NCBI GenBank assembly: GCA_031261505.1
Contig: JAISJN010000006.1
Location: 36,542-100,541 of the forward strand
DNA from: Clostridioides sp.
Lineage (GTDB): Bacteria; Bacillota; Clostridia; Peptostreptococcales; Peptostreptococcaceae
Direction: 5' to 3'
DNA length: 64,000 bases
Numbering within the stretch: the first letter of the stretch is position 1; each line of letters begins with the position of its first letter. The notes under the pieces were generated by a model that saw only the letters and a program-made list of their open reading frames with translations, did no database searches and had not been told where the DNA came from. Below, piece by piece: positions 1 through 9,243 of the stretch. The position numbers and the translations under genes are program-made.

Positions 1-19
1 CTGCCAAAATATTTTAATG

Positions 20-298
20 TTATTCAGCTGCTACTTCTAATTGTGCTAACGAATCATCGTATGCCTGTAACACAGCATCTTCTATAATTTGTCTCATTTC
101 AGCATTTATAGGATGAGCTATATCTCTAAAGTTACCTTCTCCTACTTTTCTGCTTGGCATAGCTATGAAAAGCCCATTATGGCCCTCTATAACCTTGATA
201 TCATGTACTACGAATAGATTGTCAAATGTAATTGAAACTATACATTTCATCTTGCCTTCATCTGTTACTTTTCTTACCCTCACATCTGTTATTTTCAT
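20..298 (-). CDS. spoVG: SpoVG, septation/sporulation RNA- and DNA-binding regulator
   Basis: 92 residues, the usual family length. It shows the SpoVG core, including [10 protein letters not shown] at residues 42-51 and DIAHPI at 59-64. In Bacillus and related Firmicutes SpoVG is a small nucleic-acid-binding regulator affecting asymmetric septation and sporulation. The ATG start has a strong purine-rich site (rc of 306-316, AAGGGGGAT) at good distance. It lies downstream of purR on the same strand, as in many Firmicutes where glmU and prs follow. A repeat copy and the purR terminator lie between, so it probably has its own promoter in the 320-570 interval; I could not fix one with confidence. 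Confidence 0.96.
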   Translation of the reverse strand: MKITDVRVRKVTDEGKMKCIVSITFDNLFVVHDIKVIEGHNGLFIAMPSRKVGEGNFRDIAHPINAEMRQIIEDAVLQAYDDSLAQLEVAAE

Positions 299-581
299 TT
301 TTATATCCCCCTTCTCAATTTTGACAGAAAATCACATTAAAAACATATGAGGAATTGGTATCTGATACCCCTGTAGACTTAACTACTCCCGTCTATATGT
401 TGAAAGCCAAAATAAAATTAATCAAATTAAAAAATTTTCCAGTCTAGGGGATTGCATCCTTCCCCTTGTGTTTTGTATAAGTGTACACCAAATATTGTCT
501 CAATATAGGACTGTCTATAGTCAAATTTCTACATAGACACCAGAATATCCTTCTTTTTTTTGAAAAAAAGTTTTGTAATTT

Positions 582-675
582 TTAAATGGTGATTCAATTT
601 TTTCAGTGGTGGGTTTAACCCACGCTGAGATAAGATAAATGTCCCCTACCTATAAAGATGGGGGACAAATTATAA
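582..675 (+). repeat. Two-hairpin dispersed repeat, copy A (full)
   Basis: Left tip TTAAATGGTGATTCAA at 582-597, first hairpin at 603-628 (TCAG-GGTGGG paired with CCCAC-GCTGA), second hairpin ATAAATGTCCCC/GGGGACAAAT at about 635-672, right tip ATTATAA. The order and sequence match copies at 7092, 27144 and 30159. It lies just past the purR terminator. Confidence 0.85.
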
Positions 676-714
676 AAAAAAACGCACTCCACCGATACTG
701 GTGGGGTGACGTGT
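674..714 (-). terminator. Rho-independent terminator of purR
   Basis: On the minus strand a GC-rich hairpin (CACTCCACC paired with GGTGGGGTG, arms within 682-714) is followed by a run of nine T (complement of 674-682). It begins directly after the purR stop codon at 717. Confidence 0.88.
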
Positions 715-716
715 TT

Positions 717-1592
717 TTATTCTATTTCGTTTATCATATTTTCAGCAGCTAGGGAATACGCCGCTATTTCATCGTTGTTGTATTCATCTCTGAACGTTTT
801 GACATTTGGCTCAGCTATAATCTTATCTCCTATGACGTCAAGCTGTACGAGTGAGATGTAATTATCCACAAGTTTTTTTTCTTTTGTGACCTTTGATATA
901 AATACGCCTGTGCCTATTACCTCAGCTCCAAACTCAGTCATCAGTTCCATCATTCCCTTGATAGTCCCTCCACCCCTCATGAAATCATCTATTATGATTA
1001 CCTTGCTGTTTGGCTTTAGGGCACGTCTTGGCAAACTCATAGTCTCTACTTGCATGTTACCACTCAAATAAGTCGTGCTGAGCGTAGGTCCTTCAGATAC
1101 CTTTGTATCCTTCCTGATTATTACTAGAGGTAGGTTCATAGCCTTCGCTGTCATCACTGCCATAGGTATACCCTTGGTCTCCATTGTCACCACGTAGTTA
1201 GCATCTTCGTAGTCTATATTAGACGCGAATATTTTTCCGACCTTTGCCGCTATAGTAGGGTCGTATATCAGGTCTATAAGATAGAGGAATCCTCCCGACA
1301 ATAATCTAGACTCGTCCCTTATCTTATCACATAATTCCATGAGTACCTGGTTGTTTTCCTCAACTGAGGTCTTAGGTATGTACTTCACTCCTCCAGCTGC
1401 TCCTGAAATTGTAATTACCTTACCAAGTTGTAATTTTTCAAACACACTTTTAACTACGAGTAAATCCTCGCTTATCGTTGATTTTGCTGCATTGAATTTA
1501 TCTGTAAAATACCCAAGTGTATAAGTTCTATTTGGATTATCGGATAGTATTTTTACTATCGCCCCTATTCTTTCCGTTCTTTTAAATTTCAT
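717..1592 (-). CDS. purR: PurR, purine operon repressor
   Basis: 291 residues. An N-terminal winged-helix region (about 1-75) is followed by a type I phosphoribosyltransferase fold with the PRPP loop VIIIDDFMRGGGT near residues 198-210. This is the layout of the Gram-positive PurR repressor, which senses PRPP and binds PurBox pairs upstream of purine genes. The start has GGTAGGCGG upstream (rc near 1600-1610). It is divergent from murC; a weak PurBox-like inverted pair lies about 200 bp upstream, suggesting possible autoregulation. Terminated by the hairpin at 674-714. Confidence 0.95.
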   Translation of the reverse strand: MKFKRTERIGAIVKILSDNPNRTYTLGYFTDKFNAAKSTISEDLLVVKSVFEKLQLGKVITISGAAGGVKYIPKTSVEENNQVLMELCDKIRDESRLLSGGFLYLIDLIYDPTIAAKVGKIFASNIDYEDANYVVTMETKGIPMAVMTAKAMNLPLVIIRKDTKVSEGPTLSTTYLSGNMQVETMSLPRRALKPNSKVIIIDDFMRGGGTIKGMMELMTEFGAEVIGTGVFISKVTKEKKLVDNYISLVQLDVIGDKIIAEPNVKTFRDEYNNDEIAAYSLAAENMINEIE

Positions 1593-1974
1593 TTTGCGTT
1601 CCGCCTACCTTCATTCTTATTTATATAATCCTACTTCTATGCGAAATATGCTTATTATGATATAATTAATTGTGTTTTTTGAGTAATATTAATTACATAC
1701 CAGTAAATATAATTGTAATGTGGTAATATATATATATACCTCTTGCGTAGGAATTACATTTCCCTCGCATTGAATCAGAAGAGACCTTTTTGCATAATAC
1801 TCGAACATTTTATTATTATACCACAATAATTGTTCATATTATAGCTTTTAAATAAAAACCTTCGAATTTAATTTGAGAACTACAATGGTTGCAATGAGGT
1901 ATCTTGTGGAAATTTGTAGATACCAATTCTCTTATCTAAATTTCTACTATACAAAATAAGAAAGGGTGATTTTT
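1593..1974. other. Divergent purR/murC intergenic region
   Basis: About 380 bp of A+T-rich sequence carrying the promoters of two divergent genes. A TTGCAT (about 1789-1794) and TATTAT pair 18 bp apart could drive murC. No RNA gene or small ORF with a convincing ribosome site is visible. Confidence 0.4.
1797..1842. promoter_or_regulatory. Candidate PurBox pair
   Basis: CGAACATT at 1802-1809 and an inverted GTTCATAT at 1832-1839 form two half-matching, oppositely oriented PurBoxes (consensus core CCGAAC) with about the separation known for PurR sites. Both copies miss two or three consensus bases, so this is suggestive only. Confidence 0.25.
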
Positions 1975-3330
1975 TTGAATATACATTTCATTGGTATCGG
2001 TGGAATAAGTATGAGTGCTTTAGCAGAAATATGTATTAATAAGGGGTACAACGTCTCAGGATCAGATATGACCGATTCATACCTTCTAGACAAACTTAGA
2101 AATCAGGGTGCTAAGATATTTATAGGGCAAAAAAAAGAAAATATTAGCGATGACATAAACATGGTGATCTACACAGCGGCAATCCACGATACAAACGAGG
2201 AATTTGTGGCTGCCAAAGAAAAAAATATATTAATGATGAACAGGGCCGCATTCTTAGGGCAAATAATGAGAGAGTATTCTAACTCTATCGCTGTTTCTGG
2301 TACACATGGTAAGACTTCTACTACTTCTATGCTGTCTACTATATTTGAAACTGCAAACCTAGACCCAACCATATTGGTTGGAGGTAATTTAAGCTCAATA
2401 GGTGGGAATGTAAGAATAGGTAATTCAAGTCACTTCATCACAGAAGCCTGTGAATACGTAGACAGTTTCCTAAACTTCAATCCTAAAATAGCTATCGTCT
2501 TAAATATAGAAGCCGACCATCTAGACTATTTCTCTGGTATAGATGAAATAAAGGCTTCATTTAACAAATTTGGTAAGCTATTGCCAAGTGACGGTGCCTT
2601 TATAATAAACGGAGATAACGAAAATACTAAGGACATCCTTTTCGATGTCCAAGCTAAAATAATTAAATACGGAAGAAATGAAGGAAATAATGCGATAATA
2701 ACTGACATCGACTTCACAGATACTGGCTTTGGTATATTTAATCTATCACTAGATGGTAAGTCTTTGGGAAGATTTGAACTTTCTGTTCCAGGGCTACATA
2801 ATATATACAATGCAAGTTCAGCTATAATAGCTTCTCTAATCTCTGGAATAGAGTTAGAAACTGTAAGAGCTAATTTGAAACTATACAAGGGCGTTGGTAG
2901 AAGATTTGAAACTAAGGGCCATTTCAACGACGCTTTAGTGATAGATGACTACGCACATCATCCAACTGAAATAAAGGCTACTCTTGCTGCTGCTAAAAAG
3001 ATCAAGAGAGATAGAATATGGTGCATATTCCAACCTCATACTTACAGCAGAACAAAATCTTTATTAGACGATTTCTCTGAGGCTTTCTTTGCTGCTGACA
3101 AGGTAATCATAACTGATATCTTTGCTGCTAGGGAAAAAGATCCAGGCGATATCCACGCCAAGGACCTCGTTGAAAAACTATACCAAAACAACGTCGATGC
3201 TATTTACATCAAGGAATTTGATGAAATCGTCGATTATTTAAGTAAAAATGTAGAAGGCGACGATATCGTCATCACAGCAGGTGCAACACCAATATATAAA
3301 GTCGGAGAAATGTTAATTGAAAAAGCTTAA
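1975..3330 (+). CDS. murC: MurC, UDP-N-acetylmuramate--L-alanine ligase
   Basis: 451 residues from the TTG at 1975. I chose this over the upstream GTG at 1966, because the GTG overlaps the ribosome site AAGAAAGGGTGAT and the TTG sits about 8 bases after it. GIGGIS near residue 7 starts the UDP-binding N-terminal domain. GTHGKTS at 109-115 is the ATP P-loop. The central EADHLDYF and C-terminal [10 protein letters not shown] blocks are typical of Mur ligases. It adds L-alanine to UDP-MurNAc in the cytoplasm during peptidoglycan synthesis. It is transcribed alone, divergent from purR, and ends in a bidirectional terminator. Confidence 0.97.
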   Translation: MNIHFIGIGGISMSALAEICINKGYNVSGSDMTDSYLLDKLRNQGAKIFIGQKKENISDDINMVIYTAAIHDTNEEFVAAKEKNILMMNRAAFLGQIMREYSNSIAVSGTHGKTSTTSMLSTIFETANLDPTILVGGNLSSIGGNVRIGNSSHFITEACEYVDSFLNFNPKIAIVLNIEADHLDYFSGIDEIKASFNKFGKLLPSDGAFIINGDNENTKDILFDVQAKIIKYGRNEGNNAIITDIDFTDTGFGIFNLSLDGKSLGRFELSVPGLHNIYNASSAIIASLISGIELETVRANLKLYKGVGRRFETKGHFNDALVIDDYAHHPTEIKATLAAAKKIKRDRIWCIFQPHTYSRTKSLLDDFSEAFFAADKVIITDIFAAREKDPGDIHAKDLVEKLYQNNVDAIYIKEFDEIVDYLSKNVEGDDIVITAGATPIYKVGEMLIEKA

Positions 3331-3443
3331 AATGCTAGATATTCGTTAATTTGATAATTTGAGAGTATGAATTTATTTCTGTAAATTTGATCTTCTATGA
3401 TGATTATTAATTAACTCAATCAACAATCATTTTTCGGTCTACA

Positions 3444-3513
3444 AAATAAGGCATTACGTGATTTGTCAACCTAGAGTCATCTCATGGTTTCACAAATTAC
3501 GTAATGCCCTATT
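3444..3513. terminator. Bidirectional terminator between murC and the convergent unknown gene
   Basis: A near-perfect inverted repeat with 22-23 base arms (AAATAAGGCATTACGTGATT at 3444-3463, matching arm 3492-3513) around a 25-base loop. A/T tracts flank both sides, so it can end murC and the convergent gene at 3517. Confidence 0.85.
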
Positions 3514-3516
3514 TAT

Positions 3517-4305
3517 CTATTTTATTTCAAATATATCATTCTTTAGGTAGTCAAACATACCTGTGTATACCTCGTAGTACGCAACAGTGTCTTTGCAGGT
3601 GATTTTTACATATTCTCTGCCCATAGTCTCTATTTTTATCTTATACGATTCACAGTCAATGTTTATTTCAAAATTATACTTACTTCTATCCCTGTTCTTT
3701 TCTGGCTGCACCTTACCCATAATCCTTTTTGATACCATCTTATGAGACAGGTCGCCGAATTTCCATTTATGAATTTTCTTTGTTTCTTTACCTGATTTCA
3801 ACTCTACTTCTTTCCATTTTTCGGTCTTCGTAATTAGATCAAACGAGGTGTATATAGCCTTGTCCAACATTCCCTTAAATTGCTTCTTGCCAGCTATTGG
3901 AACTTTGAAATACTGCTCCTTACTTACTGTGTAGACCCTAAAGTAGTTTAGATCTGTCGAGAATTTAAGTCCATCATCCGAATATCCCTCGTATATTGAT
4001 TTATATGAGTCTGGTTTTCTCACTTCTTTGAATCCCTCAAACGAGTATAAAATTTCTTTTCTGGTGTCGTCTTCTATCCTGACATCTGACGCCTTCCCGT
4101 CTGATATATAAAGTTTTTCCTTGGCCTTAAGCTGGCTTATAAGCGGTTTTTTGATATCTTCATCATTTACCGCAGTCTTTGGAACCTCAGCAGCATCCCT
4201 TTCCAACTTGCTTCCTATTTGAAATGCTATGAAATATATTATAAAAAAGGCTGCTATTCCAACCACAATAGCCACGGGTTTTTTTAGTTTTCTTTTTTTC
4301 GCCAT
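3517..4305 (-). CDS. Membrane-anchored protein of unknown function
   Basis: 262 residues. A Lys/Arg-rich start (KKRKLKK) is followed by one hydrophobic segment at about residues 10-30; the remainder, rich in Lys, Asp and Tyr, is predicted to lie outside the membrane. There is no LPXTG motif, no lipobox and no repeat. The start has AGGGGGAAG about 5 bases upstream. It stands between murC and a large acidic protein but is separated from the latter by a hairpin and a repeat copy, so it is probably its own unit. I do not recognise the family; a surface or spore-envelope role would be a guess. Confidence 0.75.
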   Translation of the reverse strand: MAKKRKLKKPVAIVVGIAAFFIIYFIAFQIGSKLERDAAEVPKTAVNDEDIKKPLISQLKAKEKLYISDGKASDVRIEDDTRKEILYSFEGFKEVRKPDSYKSIYEGYSDDGLKFSTDLNYFRVYTVSKEQYFKVPIAGKKQFKGMLDKAIYTSFDLITKTEKWKEVELKSGKETKKIHKWKFGDLSHKMVSKRIMGKVQPEKNRDRSKYNFEINIDCESYKIKIETMGREYVKITCKDTVAYYEVYTGMFDYLKNDIFEIK

Positions 4306-4384
4306 ATCTTCCCCCTAGTAAATAGTCTAACCCCATTATATATCTTTTCTTCCTATTTTTTAAGGGCTGTTGGGAAAATAAGTA

Positions 4385-4465
4385 GAAAAATACCCCTACT
4401 GTAGCTGTACAGCTTTGTAATTTCAAGCCATTCAGCACTTTCCGCCGTTGGTAAGGGTATTTTTC
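4385..4465. other. Long-range inverted repeat upstream of the unknown membrane protein
   Basis: GAAAAATACCC (4385-4395) pairs with GGGTATTTTTC (4455-4465), enclosing 59 bases with a smaller palindrome AGCTGTACAGCT near 4402-4413. It lies between the acidic-protein gene and the gene at 3517. It could be a terminator-like or structured leader element; no known riboswitch consensus is evident. Confidence 0.4.
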
Positions 4466-4480
4466 CCAGTCTTGTTTGAA

Positions 4481-4577
4481 TTAAGTGAGATTCATAGATT
4501 TCAATGTTCGATGCAATACCTGACAAAATGAGAACGTCCCCACCTTAAGAGGCGGGGGATATCTTTCTCAAGCTATT
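4481..4577 (+). repeat. Two-hairpin dispersed repeat, copy E (decayed, full length)
   Basis: Left tip TTAAGTGAGATTCATAG is diverged, the first hairpin is mostly lost, and the second hairpin GAGAACGTCCCC/GGGGGATATCTTTCTC (4530-4570) is intact with a right tip CTCAAGCTA. The right tip includes the TAG stop codon of the acidic-protein gene (4573-4575), and the second hairpin is its likely terminator. Confidence 0.7.
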
Positions 4578-6858
4578 CTACTATAGTTCTTTGCCTTGAA
4601 TCTATGAAGCACAACCAGTAACCCATGCTGCTGTTTCTGCTATCACAGCTTTGGAATCTTGTGAATCCAGTTGTTCCTTCATCTGGTATATCTTGCTCAT
4701 CCCCGGGTATTGCATAAATATAATGTTCTCTATTGTTGTACTCGTCGTACTGAACTCCAAATAGATAATGTCTGTGTTTATACGAGTTCACTACTATATC
4801 ACTGTACATAGTACAGTTGAGCGCATTCACGTATCCTAGATTTGGCATTGCATATCCACATAAGGTCGTTGGATTTATCTCCATCTTCCACCATCTCGTG
4901 TTTTCAATACAATCTTGCACAAATGGTTTAGCCTCGCTGTACGCTCTAAGACCTTTTTTAATCTTTCTAGGTATCATAGGCGTACTGATTGAAGAGTCTT
5001 CTGGCTCAACTTCTTCACCGTATTTTACTTGCTCATAATCACTGCTTGTTACTTTCTTTCGCTCGCTCATGTATTTAAATGGATCGTTTTTGTTCGACAC
5101 TTTTTCTTTGTAATGTATTTTATCGTAATTGTTTACCTCCTCGAATTCTCCGTTTTCATTACCATCTCTTTCGTAATTTATTTCTTCATTTTCGTCTATT
5201 TCATCTACTTCATTGTCTGAATAATAGCCGTAATCAGAGTCTTCGTCTTCAAAGTATTCTTCATAGTAGTTTTGATTCTTGTTCTTCATTGGTCTGGCTT
5301 GTTTTCCTCCTGTATAACCACTGCTAGATCCGCTTGACGAACTCGATGAGCCTGACGAACTTGATCCACTGCTCGATTGTTTATTTTTATTCTCTTTTTT
5401 ATCTTTTTTCGAGCTGCTTTTCTTCGTCGTATGGCTACTTTCTTCTATAACTTCGCCTTTTATTTCGATAAGCTCATCAGGGTTATACTTGTCTCCTCCA
5501 GAATTCGGTGGATTAGGTTTTTTTGGTGGACAAGCGCATGGTTTCTTTGGCTTACATTTGTCATGACATTTATCGTGGCATTTATTATGTCCTTTGTCGT
5601 TACATTTATCATGACATTTACTATTTCCCTTATCGTGACATTTATCATGACATTTGTTATGTCCTTTGTTGTGTCCTTTATTATGCTTACATTTGCATTC
5701 ATCGTCCTCTTTTACCACGTCGTACAATATTATTTCTTCGTCTTCTTCATCGTACTCTTGCTGTACGTCTGCCTTTGCGCCTACATTCCAGTTATATTCG
5801 AGCTCTACTTCTTCTTCGTATTCGAATTCATCTTCTTCATAATATTCGTCATCTTCGTATTCCTCTTCATCATACTCTTCATATTCCTCGTCTTCATCGT
5901 ATTCATAATCCTCTTCATAATACTCGTCGTCTTCTTCATAATACCCGTCTTCTTCATATTCCTCATCTACCTCATCGATTTCTTCGTACTCATCCTCTTC
6001 AAAATCGAGTTCTCCGAAGAAATCTTGTGCTGTTATCGAGTTTATAAAATTGATTTCATCCTCTTTTTTATTTATTTTGTACTCGATATCTTCCTCTTCG
6101 TACTCATATTCCTCGTACTCAACTTCTTCTACCTTTTCTTTTTTGACGACCTTCTCCTTAACTTCCTCCTTGGCTTCTTTTTTAACGCCCTCGTCCTTAA
6201 CTTCTTCCTTCTTCACTTCTTTTTTAACAGCCTCGTCCTTGGCTTCTTCCTTCTTTACTTCTTTTTTAACAGCCTCGTCCTTCACTTCTTCCTTGACTGT
6301 TTCCTGTTTTTCCTTCTCTACATCCTTAACCGTATCCTGTATTTTCTTTTCTACATCTTTACCCTGGCTGTAGCCCTTATCTCCCAATCCTTTATCCTTG
6401 TTATATCCTTGATCATAAAATCCTTTGCCTTTATTATTGTACTTTCCTCCTGCTTCGTTTCTATCCTCGTCTTCTTCCTCGGGGAATAAGATATCTTGGT
6501 AGTTCTCTATTTTGCTGCCCTTAAATCCAATCAACGGCACTTTATCATTGTGAACTATTGCTATACCCTTTATATCGCTGTCTTCCTCGTCGATGTCAAG
6601 TTTGAATTCTCCTCTTCCGTTTTCATTTAGAACTATTCTCCCTAAATCTAGTACCTCATACTCATTTGTGATAGCGAGCGCATCATAACCTTCTTTGACG
6701 TATTTTATATTTTCCACGTATATAGATATTGATGACTGTCCATCGTTTACCTCAACCTTCGCAAATGCCTTTGGCATTATCCTATCCTTGTTTCTGAAGT
6801 TTATATCCTTTGCCTCTAAGATTATATAATCTCGTTTGAATCTTCTATTGGAACTCAA
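4573..6858 (-). CDS. Acidic, repeat-rich protein with Cys/His cluster, unknown function
   Basis: 761 residues from the TTG at 6858. That TTG sits 8 bases after GGGGG, whereas an ATG at 6906 lies upstream of this site. An N-terminal folded domain (about 1-125) is followed by Lys/Glu repeats built on VKKEVKKEE. Next come about 130 residues dominated by Glu, Asp and Tyr, a tract of roughly fifteen K(C/G)(H/N)DK-like units, a Ser-rich linker and a second acidic stretch. The final ~110 residues form a domain with HYLFG, YAIPG, GFTRF and GYWLCFID. From memory this C-terminal domain resembles a clostridial family of unknown role, sometimes linked to spores. The Cys/His repeats suggest metal binding. 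Confidence 0.8.
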   Translation of the reverse strand: MSSNRRFKRDYIILEAKDINFRNKDRIMPKAFAKVEVNDGQSSISIYVENIKYVKEGYDALAITNEYEVLDLGRIVLNENGRGEFKLDIDEEDSDIKGIAIVHNDKVPLIGFKGSKIENYQDILFPEEEDEDRNEAGGKYNNKGKGFYDQGYNKDKGLGDKGYSQGKDVEKKIQDTVKDVEKEKQETVKEEVKDEAVKKEVKKEEAKDEAVKKEVKKEEVKDEGVKKEAKEEVKEKVVKKEKVEEVEYEEYEYEEEDIEYKINKKEDEINFINSITAQDFFGELDFEEDEYEEIDEVDEEYEEDGYYEEDDEYYEEDYEYDEDEEYEEYDEEEYEDDEYYEEDEFEYEEEVELEYNWNVGAKADVQQEYDEEDEEIILYDVVKEDDECKCKHNKGHNKGHNKCHDKCHDKGNSKCHDKCNDKGHNKCHDKCHDKCKPKKPCACPPKKPNPPNSGGDKYNPDELIEIKGEVIEESSHTTKKSSSKKDKKENKNKQSSSGSSSSGSSSSSSGSSSGYTGGKQARPMKNKNQNYYEEYFEDEDSDYGYYSDNEVDEIDENEEINYERDGNENGEFEEVNNYDKIHYKEKVSNKNDPFKYMSERKKVTSSDYEQVKYGEEVEPEDSSISTPMIPRKIKKGLRAYSEAKPFVQDCIENTRWWKMEINPTTLCGYAMPNLGYVNALNCTMYSDIVVNSYKHRHYLFGVQYDEYNNREHYIYAIPGDEQDIPDEGTTGFTRFQSCDSRNSSMGYWLCFIDSRQRTIVE

Positions 6859-7045
6859 CCAAATTCCCCCTTTACATAGTTTCTCTCTAAATATTATATG
6901 AATCAAAAATATAAATAGTACTTCCTAAGATAATATATGTATAGGTTGGATTAAAAATTACTAAAGGTTTCAATTACTTGTCCATAGCAGATTAAATGGT
7001 AAGTACCTGTGCTGGCGAGTACTTGTGCTGGTAAATATGCTTAAA

Positions 7046-7081
7046 TAAAAAAAGGTCGGCAAATTCTATTTGCCAAACCTC
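7046..7081 (-). terminator. Terminator downstream of rsmA
   Basis: Minus-strand hairpin AGGT-GGCAAAT with a three-base loop (arms inside 7053-7081) followed by TTTTTTTA (complement of 7045-7053). It lies beyond repeat copy B, so the rsmA message may run through the repeat. Confidence 0.75.
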
Positions 7082-7091
7082 TTTATCTTCC

Positions 7092-7192
7092 TAAATGGTT
7101 ATTCAACATTTTCAGTGTTGGATTTTGCCACAACTGAAATGCGATAAATGCCAACCACCTATAGAGATGTTGGGCATTTATCTCGAGTTGTA
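7092..7192 (+). repeat. Two-hairpin dispersed repeat, copy B (full)
   Basis: Left tip CTAAATGGTTATTCAAC (7092-7108), first hairpin TTTCAGT...ACTGAAA (7110-7139), second hairpin GATAAATGCCAAC/GTTGGGCATTTATC (about 7143-7182), right tip TCTCGAGTTGTAA. Base changes inside the second stem keep most pairs. Confidence 0.85.
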
Positions 7193-7258
7193 ATTTATTT
7201 TTCTCTAATTTCTATTCTGCTCTAACAATTGCACGATTGTGATTGATTGCAATGAGAT

Positions 7259-8128
7259 TTACTTCTCAGCCTTCCATTCTCTTGCTATCACATTTGAAAG
7301 GCTCGCAAACTCTTCTAGACTAAATGTCTCTCCCCTTCGTCTTTCATCTATCCCAGCCTCTGCCAGTATTTCTTTTAACTTTTCTTTGTCAAATGCCCCT
7401 AGAGTCCCCAGGGAATTGAGTATCGTCTTCCTTCTTTGAGCAAAGGATGCCTTCACTGTCTTGAAGAAAATTTCTTCGTCGTCTACCTTGTATTTTCTCT
7501 CTGGTCTGACCCTCAAACCGATTACGATAGAATCTACATTTGGCTGAGGTATAAACATATGTCTAGGCACTTTTGCTACTATATCAGTGTCACAGTAGTA
7601 CTGAACTGCTACTGAAAGCGCTCCGTACTCCTTCGTGCTAGGTACAGCATTCATCCTATCAGCAACCTCTTTTTGAACCATGACCACTATATCGGTTACT
7701 GGTACATGTTCCTCAAGAAACTTCATTACTATCGGCGTAGTTATATAGTATGGAAGATTAGCCACAAGTTTAACTGGCCCTCCGTCCAATTTTTCCTGGA
7801 CTATCTTATGTATATCAGCCTTTAATATATCCTCGTTCACTACTTCTAAATTATCTAGATCCGTGAGTGTTTCCTCGAGTATCGGAATTAAATTTTTGTC
7901 TATCTCGACTGCTACTACCTTCTTCGCCTCTGAAGCCATCGCATGAGTTAATGTTCCTATTCCAGGTCCTACCTCTATTACATAGTCTTCATCTGTTATC
8001 CTGGCACCCTCGACAATCTGTTCTAGTATATCGTCGTTGATCAAGAAATTTTGACCGAGGGATTTTGAAAATCTGAATTTATATTTATCTACTATTAATT
8101 TTGTCCTTTGATTTGCTGTAAGCTTCAT
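7259..8128 (-). CDS. rsmA: RsmA (KsgA), 16S rRNA A1518/A1519 dimethyltransferase
   Basis: 289 residues, normal length. SLGQNFL near residue 23 is the family signature. EVGPGIG (52-58) is the SAM-binding loop and NLPY (124-127) is the catalytic motif for N6-dimethylation of the two adjacent adenines in helix 45 of 16S rRNA. The helical C-terminal domain with AQRRKTI is present. It lies 16 bp downstream of rnmV on the same strand, the standard Firmicute pair linking rRNA processing and methylation, and is surely co-transcribed with it. Confidence 0.97.
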   Translation of the reverse strand: MKLTANQRTKLIVDKYKFRFSKSLGQNFLINDDILEQIVEGARITDEDYVIEVGPGIGTLTHAMASEAKKVVAVEIDKNLIPILEETLTDLDNLEVVNEDILKADIHKIVQEKLDGGPVKLVANLPYYITTPIVMKFLEEHVPVTDIVVMVQKEVADRMNAVPSTKEYGALSVAVQYYCDTDIVAKVPRHMFIPQPNVDSIVIGLRVRPERKYKVDDEEIFFKTVKASFAQRRKTILNSLGTLGAFDKEKLKEILAEAGIDERRRGETFSLEEFASLSNVIAREWKAEK

Positions 8129-8144
8129 ATATTACCTGCTTTCC

Positions 8145-8678
8145 CTAGTCTAGTTTTGAAACTGCATCTTCGAACTCTTCTCTTTCAACTCCGTAATTGT
8201 TTAACCTGCTTAGGAATTGCTTTGCGTTCCCGTATCCTATGCCTAATTTTTTGCCGACTCTATCTCTTCTATTTGACGCGTCTTCATGACATGTAAGCCC
8301 GTTTCTTACCATATCCACTCTGGTAAATTCACTTCTATCTTCTCTTATTTCAGTTCTCACCTTTGACAATGCTGAGCGGATGCTTTCTGGAGTTGCATTT
8401 TCAATTCCTATGTCTCCCTTTTTTATAGCTTCTTCTCTTGGGAGGAAGGCATGCTTACACCCAGGTACTGCATTTGATATTTTTTTTCTTATTTTTTCAC
8501 CCGCAAAATCTGGGTCTGTAAATATTATCACTCCTCTTCTTTCCTTTGCCGAGCGAATCCTCTCTATAGTTCCCTTTGGAAATCCATATCCACCCGTTGT
8601 TATCAATTCACAGTCTACAGCTCGTTTAACAGCTGTAACATCATCTCTTCCTTCTACTACTATAACTTCTTTTATCAT
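8145..8678 (-). CDS. rnmV: RnmV, ribonuclease M5 (5S rRNA maturation)
   Basis: 177 residues. The TOPRIM fold is clear: VVEGRDD at 7-13 carries the catalytic Glu and TDPDFAGEKIR at 54-64 the DxD acidic pair. RNase M5 trims both ends of 5S rRNA precursor in Gram-positive bacteria. The start has AGGTGAG upstream. It heads the rnmV-rsmA operon. A 5S gene that would be its substrate lies at the right edge of this window. Confidence 0.96.
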   Translation of the reverse strand: MIKEVIVVEGRDDVTAVKRAVDCELITTGGYGFPKGTIERIRSAKERRGVIIFTDPDFAGEKIRKKISNAVPGCKHAFLPREEAIKKGDIGIENATPESIRSALSKVRTEIREDRSEFTRVDMVRNGLTCHEDASNRRDRVGKKLGIGYGNAKQFLSRLNNYGVEREEFEDAVSKLD

Positions 8679-9243
8679 TTTATATTCTCACCTGTTCTTC
8701 TTAGAGTTTTGATAAGATATTTTGCGTATATCTATTAAAATTTTGTCTAACTTGGGAATCATGTATCCCACCTCTTTCGCTTGGGATATGATTCTCATTC
8801 AAATTGTATCCGATACCACGTTAAATCATTGAATTACAATTTAACCTGTATTTTTACATTCTATTTAATTTTAAGGGTTTTCACTAGTTTTATCAAGTAT
8901 TTTAAGTATTAACTCAGCTTGACTGAACATTTTATCCACTATATAGATTATTGTCATGTTTTTTGATTTGTAGTATAAATTTTGAAAAAATTGTTTGTAT
9001 CCAAAATACACGGGTATATAACTAGGTATGCAAGTCCAGGGCAATAGAGTTAATAAAGCTCTACTTGTAAATTATTTTTGTAAAATGGATATACTTATAT
9101 GTATAAATGATAATTCATGAGATTGATTAGATTTCGATAAGCATCGTTTCTCAATTGATAATCACAGTCTCATTAATTTCAGTATCCATATCCTTCAAAA
9201 ATACATTAGACATAATTAAAATAACTAAAAGGTTGGTGGCAAA
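8679..9243. other. Intergenic region between divergent rnmV and the pirin gene
   Basis: 565 bp, strongly A+T rich. It holds repeat copy G (8748-8844) and presumably promoters for both divergent genes. From 8850 to 9225 I see no ORF with a ribosome site, no riboswitch consensus and no obvious operator. Confidence 0.4.
8748..8844 (-). repeat. Two-hairpin dispersed repeat, copy G (decayed, reversed)
   Basis: Read on the minus strand the order is left tip (complement of about 8825-8844, ending ATTTAA), diverged first hairpin, second hairpin GAATCAT-TATCCC/GGGATA-GATTC (8755-8794) and right tip CCCAAGTTA. The second-stem sequence differs from the consensus yet remains well paired. The same GAATCATG variant occurs in copy F at 37478. 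Confidence 0.65.

Larger units (their letters stand above)
299..716. other. purR-spoVG intergenic region
   Basis: A 418-bp A+T-rich gap. It contains the purR terminator (674-714), one full copy of the dispersed two-hairpin repeat (582-675) and about 280 bp of unassigned sequence upstream of spoVG. The minus strand has a GAAGGATAT box near 545-558 resembling a sigma-H -35 element, but no matching -10 at the right distance. I see no small gene. Confidence 0.5.
6907..7258. other. Intergenic region between the acidic-protein gene and rsmA
   Basis: Contains repeat copy B (7092-7192), the terminator at 7046-7081 and, at about 7000-7035, a short direct duplication of GTACYTGTGCTGGYRA-like sequence. 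The rest is plain A+T-rich sequence with the promoter of the acidic-protein gene presumably near 6910-6960. Confidence 0.45.

Noticed and set aside
520..560. Sigma-H promoter for spoVG
   Set aside because: GAAGGATAT fits the -35 on the minus strand, but no GAAT-type -10 at 11-12 bases; the match could be chance.
5377..6489. 370-residue open frame on the plus strand
   Set aside because: It is the antisense of the Glu/Lys-rich coding region (GAA/GAG codons read as TTC/CTC); it has no ribosome site and gives a Phe/Leu/Ile-rich nonsense protein.
9000..9075. Possible riboswitch upstream of the pirin gene
   Set aside because: A weak CAAGT/ACTTG pairing exists but no consensus of any riboswitch class I know.
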